Origin: CAURMH01 sp963525745
GTDB taxonomy: Bacteria > Pseudomonadota > Gammaproteobacteria > Enterobacterales > Pasteurellaceae
Assembly: GCA_963525745.1 (NCBI GenBank)
Contig: CAURMH010000025.1
Span: 1-22,272 of the forward strand
Direction of reading: 5' to 3'
Length of the DNA stretch: 22,272 nucleotides
Shown here in pieces: positions 14,834 to 21,756 of this stretch. A model generated the notes under the pieces. That model was not told where the DNA came from, made no database searches, and worked only from the letters and a program-made list of their open reading frames with translations. The first letter of the stretch is position 1. Every line of letters begins with the position of its first letter. A program made the position numbers and the translations under genes.

Positions 14834-15196
14834 CTACTGAGGCATACAGCTTTCGGAGGCTTTCTCTAGTTTCATCGTCAGTTCAGGATCGTCTTTTTCT
14901 AACTTTTCAATATCTTCTACTTTAAGAACCGACAAAGATTTATCTGCACTGCATTCGCATATTTTTTTCGCCTCTTTAATTTCCGATGGAAATGATGTTA
15001 AGCAACTTTGGATAAATGATTCGCGAAAATTTTTCTTAAACCCTTCCCAATAGCCTTTATCATAAGCTTTTTCCATTTTATGAAGCGTTGTTTCTTCTGC
15101 TGCTGGGTGTTGTGACGAAGAATGATCACTTTTATCACAAGCACTTAGTAAGCCAAGCAATAAGCTAAAAGAAAGAATTGAAATCCGCTTTTTCAT
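14834..15196 (-). CDS. Small cysteine-containing lipoprotein of unknown function
   Basis: A 120-residue protein with lipoprotein signal MKKRISILSFSLLLGLLSAC (lipobox LSAC, Cys20), followed by a Ser/His/Glu-rich linker (DKSDHSSSQHPAAEET). The mature domain holds SFIQSCLTSFPSE, KKICECSADKSL and ESCMPQ. This Cys, Cys-x-Cys, Cys spacing is seen in a loose group of small periplasmic proteins of unknown function and suggests disulfide bonds. A GGAG ribosome site lies 7 nt before the ATG. The gene points against both flanking pigment operons and separates apeQ from apeR, so it looks like a later insertion. Its link to the pigment is unproven. Confidence 0.7.
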   Translation of the reverse strand: MKKRISILSFSLLLGLLSACDKSDHSSSQHPAAEETTLHKMEKAYDKGYWEGFKKNFRESFIQSCLTSFPSEIKEAKKICECSADKSLSVLKVEDIEKLEKDDPELTMKLEKASESCMPQ

Positions 15197-15288
15197 TGTA
15201 ACTCCACAGCTGAAATGATTTGATTCTAAATAAAAATACAGGCTTCTTCAGTAAAAGCCAAATAATTATAAAAGAAAGTCAAGGAAAA

Positions 15289-15297
15289 TGATATACT
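15289..15297 (+). promoter_or_regulatory. Extended -10 promoter of the apeR-dar operon
   Basis: TG-A-TATACT, an extended -10 element, lies about 30 bp before the apeR ATG and would give a short leader of about 25 nt. No good -35 is seen at the expected distance, which extended -10 promoters tolerate. The upstream 60 bp are very AT-rich. Confidence 0.55.
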
Positions 15298-15326
15298 TAG
15301 CAAAGTTGTACTACTAAGAGAAGGTT

Positions 15327-16565
15327 ATGAAGCGAGTTGTCGTCACGGGAGTTGGAGCAATTACTGCGTTTGGGCGTAGTTGGCATGAAATAAAAACGGC
15401 GTTTCAACGCAAGCAAAATGCCGTAAAAACGATGAATTGGTCCGACAAATATCCTGAGCTGGAGGCGCAGCTCGGCGCGCCTGTACCTGATTATACCCCT
15501 CCGCCCCATTGGACTCGTAAACAATTGCGTAGCATGGGAAAAGTCGCCCAGCTTTGCGTGGATGCCGCAGAAAACGCCTTAAAATCGGCGGATTTAACGA
15601 TCGGACATGAAATTAACCCGATGTTAAAAGACGGCAGAATGGGTGTGGCTTGCGGCTCCTCAACGGGAAGCACCAAAGACATACAAGATCTCGGATTAAT
15701 GATTTCCGGTCTGCCGAATAATTTCAATGCCAATACTTATATTCGCATCATGCCGCATACTACGGCGGCCAACATCGGCATCTTTTTCGGGCTCAGCGGC
15801 CGTATTATCCCTACCTCAAGCGCCTGTTCATCAGGCAGTCAAGGCATCGGATACGCTTATGAATCCATTAAGTACGGCATGAGTCAATTAATGCTAGCCG
15901 GCGGCGGGGAAGAATTTTGCCCGTCCGAGGTGTATGTCTTTGACTCCCTTTATGCTGCCAGCCGCAATAATGATAACCCACACAAAACGCCTCGTCCTTA
16001 TGATAAACGGCGCGACGGTTTGGTTATCGGTGAAGGCGCCTGTATTTTTGTCTTGGAAGAACTGGAACATGCTTTATCGCGTAAGGCAACTATCATCGCG
16101 GAAATTGTGGGTTACGGCGCAAACAGCGACGGCAGTCATGTGACCCGACCGCAAAAAGAAACCATGCAACGCTGTATGGCGCTTGCGCTCAAAGATGCCG
16201 CGCTAAAACCGACACAAATAGGTTATGTAAATGGCCACGGCACCGCAACGGAACAAGGCGACATTGCAGAAACTTTAGCGACGGAAGCCATATTTGGTCA
16301 TATCCCATTAAGTTCGCAAAAAAGTTATTTGGGTCATACATTAGGCGCCTGTGGCGCCCTAGAGTCCTGGTTCTCCATTGAAATGATGCGCGATGGTTGG
16401 TTTGCGCCAACGATTAATTTAGATGAAATTGATGAACGATGCGGAAAGCTGGATTACATCCGTGGTAACGGTCGAGAAATCCAAACAGATTATGTGATGA
16501 ACAACAATTTTGCTTTCGGCGGTGTTAATACATCACTTATTTTTAAACGCTGGAACGGCAAATAA
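15327..16565 (+). CDS. apeR: Beta-ketoacyl-ACP synthase, ApeR
   Basis: A 412-residue FabF-type ketosynthase. The triad is complete: Cys167 in TSSACSSGSQGIG, His304 in NGHGTATEQGD, His337 in YLGHTLGACGALES. The start MKRVVVTGVGAITAFG and end NNFAFGGVNTSLIF are typical. ApeR is the second ketosynthase of APE clusters and is believed to act at an early or separate condensation step. It is normally the neighbour of apeQ, but here it heads a new operon with DarA and DarB. The Shine-Dalgarno (GAGAAGG) is good. DarA follows after 30 nt. Confidence 0.9.
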   Translation: MKRVVVTGVGAITAFGRSWHEIKTAFQRKQNAVKTMNWSDKYPELEAQLGAPVPDYTPPPHWTRKQLRSMGKVAQLCVDAAENALKSADLTIGHEINPMLKDGRMGVACGSSTGSTKDIQDLGLMISGLPNNFNANTYIRIMPHTTAANIGIFFGLSGRIIPTSSACSSGSQGIGYAYESIKYGMSQLMLAGGGEEFCPSEVYVFDSLYAASRNNDNPHKTPRPYDKRRDGLVIGEGACIFVLEELEHALSRKATIIAEIVGYGANSDGSHVTRPQKETMQRCMALALKDAALKPTQIGYVNGHGTATEQGDIAETLATEAIFGHIPLSSQKSYLGHTLGACGALESWFSIEMMRDGWFAPTINLDEIDERCGKLDYIRGNGREIQTDYVMNNNFAFGGVNTSLIFKRWNGK

Positions 16566-16595
16566 TCCGTCTTTTTATATTGAGCGGCGAATGTT

Positions 16596-17510
16596 ATGTC
16601 ACAAAAAAATCTCCTTTTCATTTCTTACTCACAGACTGGTCAGCTGGATTGTTTAGTTGAAAACTTTATACAACCGCTAAAAAATCAGCAAACGATTAAC
16701 ATTGAGCAAATTCGTCTTCAACCGATAAAAAAATACGAATTCCCTTGGAAATTCATGACGTTTTTTAACCAATTTCCGGAATCTGTACATTTAAGACCGG
16801 CGCCTATTGAACCCCTGCAATTACAACGGGAAAACTATGATCTGGTAATCATCGCCTACAGCGTCTGGTTTCTCTCACCATCACAGCCAATCACCGCATT
16901 TTTACAGTCGGAACAAGCACATATCCTGAAAGACACGCCGGTGATTACGCTGATCGGTTGCCGCAATATGTGGCTGATGGCACAGGAAAAAATGAAGAAA
17001 ATGTTGACCGCACTTGGCGCGAATTTAATCGGCAATATTGTCAAAACCGATCAATCCAATTCATGGGCGAGTTTTATTACCACGCCGGCGTGGATGTTTA
17101 GCGGAAAAAAACGTTATTTTTTATGGCTACCGAGCGCAGGTATCAGCGATCATGAGCTTGAGGATATGCAACGCTTCGGCACAAAACTGGTGGAAGCCTT
17201 AGGCGCTCACCAGCCATTAGATCGCACGCTTTTTCGCAATATGGGCGCGGTAAAAATTGATGAAAAATTGATGATGAGCGAAAAAGTCGGTCATCGCAGT
17301 TTCTATTTATGGGGCAAATTGCTGTTAAAGTGCGGTCAAATTTCACCGCGTTTTCGCCGTGTCGCCCTCTATTTTTACATTCTCTTTTTAATTGCGTTAA
17401 TTCTCACCGTAGTGCCGTTTTCCGCGTTCATCAAACGCTTACTTAAGCCATTGTTAAAAGAAAAATTAGCGCGCCAAAAACGCTATTTTGCCGAACCTTC
17501 AGGGGAATAA
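16596..17510 (+). CDS. darA: Dialkylresorcinol biosynthesis protein DarA (flavodoxin-like)
   Basis: A 304-residue protein recognised as the DarA family. The N-terminal LLFISYSQTGQLDCLVENFI resembles a flavodoxin-like nucleotide-binding loop, and YDLVIIAYSVWFLSPSQPI and ITLIGCRNMW follow in the same fold order. Near the C-terminus there is one strong membrane helix (about residues 256-279, YFYILFLIALILTVVPF) followed by basic residues, so it is probably attached to the inner membrane. Databases call the family 'condensing enzyme', but in known systems DarB makes the cyclohexanedione ring and DarA then oxidises or aromatises it to the resorcinol. It lies between apeR and darB with a 2-nt gap to the latter. 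Two uptake sequences lie in it. Confidence 0.87.
   Translation: MSQKNLLFISYSQTGQLDCLVENFIQPLKNQQTINIEQIRLQPIKKYEFPWKFMTFFNQFPESVHLRPAPIEPLQLQRENYDLVIIAYSVWFLSPSQPITAFLQSEQAHILKDTPVITLIGCRNMWLMAQEKMKKMLTALGANLIGNIVKTDQSNSWASFITTPAWMFSGKKRYFLWLPSAGISDHELEDMQRFGTKLVEALGAHQPLDRTLFRNMGAVKIDEKLMMSEKVGHRSFYLWGKLLLKCGQISPRFRRVALYFYILFLIALILTVVPFSAFIKRLLKPLLKEKLARQKRYFAEPSGE
17007..17015 (-). repeat. DNA uptake signal sequence (USS)
   Basis: Exact ACCGCACTT in darA, encoding LTALG. Confidence 0.8.
17328..17336 (+). repeat. DNA uptake signal sequence (USS)
   Basis: Exact AAGTGCGGT in darA, encoding LKCGQ. The next copy is almost 3 kb further on. Confidence 0.8.
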
Positions 17511-17512
17511 TT

Positions 17513-18673
17513 TTGACTGTTTTAACCGATGTATATATCAACCGTGTTGCCGCTTTTTTGCCTAATGCACCGGTAGAAAATGACCAAATCGAACAGATTT
17601 TAGGGCAGATCGGCGAGTTGCCGTCCCGCGTACGAAAAATGATTTTGCGTTCTAATGCAATCAAAACCCGCCATTATGCGATTGATCCGATCACACGAGA
17701 AACCACGCACAGCGGTACGGAGCTTGCAGCAGAAGCAATCAAAGGCTTATTTGCTCAAGGCTTAAAAGCAAATGACGTGAGCTGTTTAGCGTGCGGCACC
17801 TCTTACCCCGATCAAATTATGCCGGGGCAAGGCGTGATGGTGCACGGTTTAATTCCTGACGCGCCACCTTATGAAGTGCTCACCACCGCCGGCGTCTGTG
17901 TTGCCGGCATGGCGGCAATGAAACACGCTTACAATGCGATTCGCACCGGCGAACATAAAGATGCCATTGCCGTGGCTTCGGAAAGTGCATCCGCCATTAT
18001 GCGTAGCGAACATTTTGAAGCGGAAATCGATCAGAAAAAATTAGAGGATGTGCGCCCGGAAATCGGTTTTGAAAAAGATTTTCTTCGTTGGATGCTTTCC
18101 GATGGTGCAGGCGCAGTGCATTTAAGCAATAAGCCCAATCCGCAAGGAATTAGTTTCAAAATTCATTGGATTGATCTGATTTCTTACGCCAACGAAATGC
18201 CGGTTTGTATGTATGCCGGTGCCGAGTTACAGCAAGAAAAATTTGTCGGTTGGAAAAATGTGGATAAACAGACCCGCGATGCACGTAGTTTTATGGCAGT
18301 GAAACAAGATGTGAAATTGCTGAATGAAAACATTGTGCGTTGTACGGTAGAAAAGACATTGTTGCGTTTAATCGACAAATACCCTTTAAAAGCTGATGAA
18401 ATTGATTATTTCTTGCCGCATTATTCTTCAGGCTTTTTCCGCGATAAATTATTGGAAGGATTGAAAAACATCAATTTCGTTATCCCGCAGGAAAAATGGT
18501 TTACCAACCTTGAAAGTAAAGGAAATACGGGGTCAGCTTCCATCTATATTATTTTGCAAGAGTTTCTCGAAAAATACCCGCTTGTGAACGGACAAAAGGT
18601 TCTCTGTTATATTCCTGAGAGCGGTCGTTTTTCTTCTTGTTTTATGCTGCTTGAGGTCGTCGATGGACGTTAA
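17513..18673 (+). CDS. darB: KAS III-like ketosynthase DarB (cyclohexanedione-forming)
   Basis: A 386-residue FabH-like condensing enzyme with the Cys-His-Asn triad: Cys129 in TTAGVCVAGMAAM, His303 in LPHYSSGFFRDK, Asn338 in SKGNTGSASIYI. It is longer than FabH, as is usual for DarB. In the known dialkylresorcinol pathway DarB joins two acyl thioesters (a beta-ketoacyl and an unsaturated acyl chain) and closes a cyclohexanedione ring that DarA turns into the resorcinol. The start is a TTG with AGGGGA about 8 nt upstream and 2 nt after the darA stop; no ATG or GTG fits as well. Its last codons overlap the next gene by 11 nt. No separate DarC-type ACP is present, so it probably uses ApeE or ApeF. 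Confidence 0.88.
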   Translation: MTVLTDVYINRVAAFLPNAPVENDQIEQILGQIGELPSRVRKMILRSNAIKTRHYAIDPITRETTHSGTELAAEAIKGLFAQGLKANDVSCLACGTSYPDQIMPGQGVMVHGLIPDAPPYEVLTTAGVCVAGMAAMKHAYNAIRTGEHKDAIAVASESASAIMRSEHFEAEIDQKKLEDVRPEIGFEKDFLRWMLSDGAGAVHLSNKPNPQGISFKIHWIDLISYANEMPVCMYAGAELQQEKFVGWKNVDKQTRDARSFMAVKQDVKLLNENIVRCTVEKTLLRLIDKYPLKADEIDYFLPHYSSGFFRDKLLEGLKNINFVIPQEKWFTNLESKGNTGSASIYIILQEFLEKYPLVNGQKVLCYIPESGRFSSCFMLLEVVDGR

Positions 18674-19055
18674 CCATATACCGCAAGACGACAGCAAAAT
18701 CTTCAAAGGACAGCGTAAAGTCATCTACGCCACCCAAAACGGCAACTACCAAACCGCCACCACTAACGGTTGGGAAATGGAAGAATTCGCTACCGAACAG
18801 GCGGTGGAAGAACTCAACCGACTCACCACCGAAGCGTTAGCCGCCGTAAAACTCGGCGAAAAGTCACCGCTCTTTTACCTGATGTACCGCTACCGCTTCG
18901 ACCTCCCCAGCCTCGCCCAAGCCACCGGCTTCTGGCAATGGCAGATCAAACGCCACTTTAAACCGAGTGTGTTTGCGAAGTTGTCGGATAAGGTGTTGGA
19001 GAGATATGCGGAAGTGTTTGGGATAAGTCTTGAGAAAATAAAAAATGGCAGATAA
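18663..19055 (+). CDS. 130-residue protein of unknown function in the APE/DAR operon
   Basis: A 130-residue soluble, charged protein without signal peptide or membrane helix. Landmarks: NHIPQDDSKIFKGQRKVIYA at the start, TNGWEMEEFATEQAVEELN, then SPLFYLMYRYRFDLPSLAQATGFW and RHFKPSVFAKLSDKVLERYAEVFGI. It resembles unnamed proteins that accompany dar genes in other gammaproteobacteria, so it is probably a regular part of the system, not a stray ORF. The C-terminal half, with short amphipathic helices ending in LERYAEVFGISLEKIK, is reminiscent of a helix-turn-helix, but this is not clear. Start: the in-frame TTG at 18651 is less likely than the ATG at 18663, which has GAGG 6 nt upstream. It overlaps darB and rhuM by 11 nt each. 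Its base composition is richer in C and G than that of the following gene. Confidence 0.75.
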   Translation: MDVNHIPQDDSKIFKGQRKVIYATQNGNYQTATTNGWEMEEFATEQAVEELNRLTTEALAAVKLGEKSPLFYLMYRYRFDLPSLAQATGFWQWQIKRHFKPSVFAKLSDKVLERYAEVFGISLEKIKNGR

Positions 19056-20037
19056 TGACATTATTATTTACACCACCGATGATGGGCTTTCGCAATTTAC
19101 TTTGCGCGAACTGGGGCAGCAACTTTGGTTAAATCAACTAGAGTTGGCAGAGCTTTATCAAACCTCAAAGCAAAATATTAGCAAGCATATTAAAGCGATT
19201 TTGGCAGAAAATGAATTGGATGAAGTTTCAGTTGTCAACTTTCAGTTGACAACTGCCACTGACGGCAAGCGATATAATACTCAAATTTATGCGTTACCGA
19301 TGATTTTAGCCATCGGTTATCGCGTCCGCTCCGCTCGAGGCACGCAATTTCGACAATGGGCAACGCGAACATTAACGGAATATATTCAAAAAGGCTTTGT
19401 TTTAGATGAAGAACGCTTAAAAAATCCACCTATCGGAACAAATCAAGCAGAGGATTATTTCGATCTTTTATTAGAAAAAATTCGGGATATTCGAGCAAGC
19501 GAGCGCAGAATGTATTTACGCGTTCGTGAAATTTTTACTTTAGCAGCAGACTATCAACCTTCATTTAAAGAAACGACGCAATTTTTCCAAAAAATCCAGA
19601 ACAAATTACATTTTGCTTGCACGAACAGCACCGCATCGGAAATCATATTTCAGAGAGCCAACGCAAGTTTGCCCAATATGGGGCTGACAAATTTTCGTGG
19701 TACAGATATGGTAAAAAAAGATGTAACCGTGGCGAAAAATTATTTGAATGAAAAAGAAATCACCGCATTAAACCGAATCATATCAATGTGGTTGGATTTC
19801 GCCGAAGATCAGGCTTCCCGCAAAAAACAATTTTTCTTAAAAGATTGGACGCAAAAGCTAGATGAATTTCTCGCTTTCAATGATCGTCAAGTATTGCAAA
19901 ACGCCGGCTCAATCAGTAAACAACAAGCGGACGAAAAAGCCTATTTAGAATACGATAAATTTGCCAAAAATCGCCGGCAAGAAAAAGAGCGGTTAGGCGA
20001 AATTTACATTGAAAAATTATTTAAATTAAAAAAATAA
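19045..20037 (+). CDS. RhuM family protein (virulence RhuM / KilA-like DNA-binding)
   Basis: A 330-residue protein of the RhuM family, first named in a Salmonella pathogenicity island and often seen inside restriction-modification or defence loci. The N-terminus (IIIYTTDDGLSQF, then QLELAELYQTSKQNISKHIKAIL at about residues 29-52) forms a helix-turn-helix-like part, followed by LTTATDGKRYNTQIYALPMILAIGYRVRS, RGTQFRQWATRTL and EYIQKGF, which are family hallmarks. Its function is unknown; DNA binding is inferred. Nothing in the family suggests a role in pigment synthesis. It overlaps the preceding gene by 11 nt and ends 7 nt before the BtrH-like gene. It is visibly more AT-rich than its neighbours and has no uptake sequence. 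Length fits a complete protein. Confidence 0.85.
   Translation: MADNDIIIYTTDDGLSQFTLRELGQQLWLNQLELAELYQTSKQNISKHIKAILAENELDEVSVVNFQLTTATDGKRYNTQIYALPMILAIGYRVRSARGTQFRQWATRTLTEYIQKGFVLDEERLKNPPIGTNQAEDYFDLLLEKIRDIRASERRMYLRVREIFTLAADYQPSFKETTQFFQKIQNKLHFACTNSTASEIIFQRANASLPNMGLTNFRGTDMVKKDVTVAKNYLNEKEITALNRIISMWLDFAEDQASRKKQFFLKDWTQKLDEFLAFNDRQVLQNAGSISKQQADEKAYLEYDKFAKNRRQEKERLGEIYIEKLFKLKK
19229..19255. repeat. 12-bp perfect inverted repeat inside the rhuM gene
   Basis: CAGTTGTCAACT (19229-19240) and AGTTGACAACTG (19244-19255) with a 3-nt spacer. Each arm is itself a near-palindrome AGTTG-N-CAACT, so the pair can be read as two tandem operator-like sites 14 bp apart or as a hairpin. It codes for the VVNFQLTT part just before the conserved TDGKRYNT motif. 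Confidence 0.7.
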
Positions 20038-20044
20038 CTTAACG

Positions 20045-21037
20045 ATGAACAACAACTTCCACCACCAACACACCGCCCACTGCGAAAGCGGCGTCATGTC
20101 CACCTTGCTAAAATCGAACGGCGTGGATTTTAACGAACCCATGGTTTTCGGTTTAGCATCGGCGTTGACCTTTGTTTATATTCCGTTAGTGAAAATTAAC
20201 GGAATGCCGCTGATTTCTTATCGAATGCCGCCGCGTTCGATTATCAAAAAAGTCTCAAAACAGCTGAAAGTGCGGTTAAAAATACAGAAGTTTCGCTCGT
20301 CGGAAATCGGGCAGCAAGCACTTGACAAGGCGTTGGCTGAAAATAAATTAGTGGGCTTGCAAACGTCCGTTTTCTGGTTACCTTATTTTCCGCCGGAAAT
20401 GCGTTTTCATTTTAATGCGCATAATCTAATCGTGTATGGCAAAGAGCAAAACGACTATCTGATTAGCGATCCTGTGTTTGAAAGCGTGCAACGTTGCGCA
20501 ATGGAAGATTTGCAACGGGCGCGTTTTGTAAAAGGTGTATTAGCACCAAAAGGATTGATGTATTATTTTGAAAATCAACCGAATTTAGCCCAAATAGATT
20601 TGCCTGCCTTAATTCATAAAGCCATTCGCAAGAATGCCAAGCACATGCTGGCGCCTCTATTTTTCGTCGGCATCAAAGGCATTCGTACCGTCGCCAAACA
20701 AATTGAAAAACTGGCAAATCACCCTTCGGAAAAATACAAACGCCTATACCTCGGGCATATCGTGCGTATGCAGGAAGAAATCGGCACCGGCGGCGCAGGT
20801 TTCCGTTATTTGTATGCCTATTTCCTCGAACAAGCTGCTGATATTTGCCAACAACCGAAGTACAAACAGGCATCCGAACAGATGACGGAAATCGGCGATA
20901 TGTGGCGTCAATTTGCAGGCTTATGTGTAAAACAATGCAAAAAGCCATCGGCGGAAGGCTATAACATGGTGGCGGACTATTTGCGGGAGATTGCGGATAG
21001 GGAACAGGCGCTTTGGCTAGAATTACGCACACTATGA
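20045..21037 (+). CDS. BtrH N-terminal domain protein, candidate acyltransferase
   Basis: A 330-residue protein resembling the BtrH N-terminal domain with a C-terminal DUF4872-like part. The N-terminal third has a cysteine-protease-like set: Cys13 in HCESGVMST, His in FHFNAHNLIVYG and Asp in LISDPVFE. BtrH itself transfers an acyl group from an acyl carrier protein to an aminoglycoside, so an ACP-to-acceptor acyl transfer is the best family-based guess. Here the candidate donor is an APE-ACP and the candidate acceptor the dialkylresorcinol or a lipid; this is inference. The C-terminal half is helical, without a known motif. It starts 7 nt after rhuM and overlaps the ABC gene by 4 nt (ATGA). 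Confidence 0.78.
   Translation: MNNNFHHQHTAHCESGVMSTLLKSNGVDFNEPMVFGLASALTFVYIPLVKINGMPLISYRMPPRSIIKKVSKQLKVRLKIQKFRSSEIGQQALDKALAENKLVGLQTSVFWLPYFPPEMRFHFNAHNLIVYGKEQNDYLISDPVFESVQRCAMEDLQRARFVKGVLAPKGLMYYFENQPNLAQIDLPALIHKAIRKNAKHMLAPLFFVGIKGIRTVAKQIEKLANHPSEKYKRLYLGHIVRMQEEIGTGGAGFRYLYAYFLEQAADICQQPKYKQASEQMTEIGDMWRQFAGLCVKQCKKPSAEGYNMVADYLREIADREQALWLELRTL
20268..20276 (+). repeat. DNA uptake signal sequence (USS)
   Basis: Exact AAGTGCGGT in the BtrH-like gene, encoding LKVRL. It is the first copy after a gap of about 2.9 kb covering darB, the 130-residue gene and rhuM. Confidence 0.8.
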
Positions 21038-21756
21038 TTACGGTTCAAACCCTTTCACATCGCTACCCCAACGCCCAAAACCTCGCGTTGCGCGACATCA
21101 ATTTCAGTATTGAAAACGCATCCACCATTGGTTTGCTTGGCCCTAACGGTGCGGGCAAAACAACACTTATGTCGCTGCTTGCCGGGTTGCAGTCCGTGCA
21201 GCAGGGGCAGATTTATTTCAATGCGGTGCCATTTGGACAGTTGACCAAAAAACAGCGCCATCAAATTTCCTTAGTGCCGCAGGATTTTGCTTTTTATCCG
21301 TTGCTGACGGTGTGGGAAAATCTGAAATTTTTTGCCGCACTTTATGAGGTGAAAGACAAAATTTATCTGCAAGCCTTGCTGGAACAGGTGGATTTAACGG
21401 CGCATAAAAACAAACTCGCTAAACATTTATCCGGCGGCTTAAAGCGCCGCTTGAATTTTGTCATCGGTTTGATTAATCGCCCGAAAGTGATTTTTTTAGA
21501 TGAAATCACAGTAGGCATCGACCCGCAATCCCGCCAGTTTATTTTGGATAGCGTGGCGGCATTGAAACAGCAAGGTGTCACCGTGATTTATACCTCCCAT
21601 TATTTGCAGGAAATCGAACAATTATGCGATAAATTGGTGCTGCTGAACGAAGGCGAATTAATTTATCAGGGATCGGTGCAGGGCATTTTAAAAGAGGGGC
21701 AAAGTTTGGAACGTTTTTATTTGGATTTTTTAAATAAGGCGGGAAAAACGTGTTAA
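21034..21756 (+). CDS. ABC transporter ATP-binding protein (ABC-2 type)
   Basis: A 240-residue ATPase: Walker A GPNGAGKTT, Q-loop LVPQDFAFYP, signature LSGGLKRRLNF, Walker B VIFLDEITVGIDPQSR with the catalytic Glu, and switch His in YTSHYLQE. The domain is of the drug/lipid-exporter (CcmA/NodI-like) kind and pairs with the ABC-2 permease next to it. The upstream in-frame start at 21013 lies inside the BtrH-like gene; the ATG at 21034, which overlaps its stop as ATGA, is preferred. Together with its partner it probably exports or flips a dar-linked product, as ABC genes recur next to dar genes, but the substrate is unknown. Confidence 0.9.
   Translation: MITVQTLSHRYPNAQNLALRDINFSIENASTIGLLGPNGAGKTTLMSLLAGLQSVQQGQIYFNAVPFGQLTKKQRHQISLVPQDFAFYPLLTVWENLKFFAALYEVKDKIYLQALLEQVDLTAHKNKLAKHLSGGLKRRLNFVIGLINRPKVIFLDEITVGIDPQSRQFILDSVAALKQQGVTVIYTSHYLQEIEQLCDKLVLLNEGELIYQGSVQGILKEGQSLERFYLDFLNKAGKTC

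Noticed and set aside
20673..21032. 119-residue minus-strand open frame opposite the BtrH-like gene
   Set aside because: Fully antisense to a well-supported gene, unusual residue make-up (many Arg, Pro, Cys), no family features.
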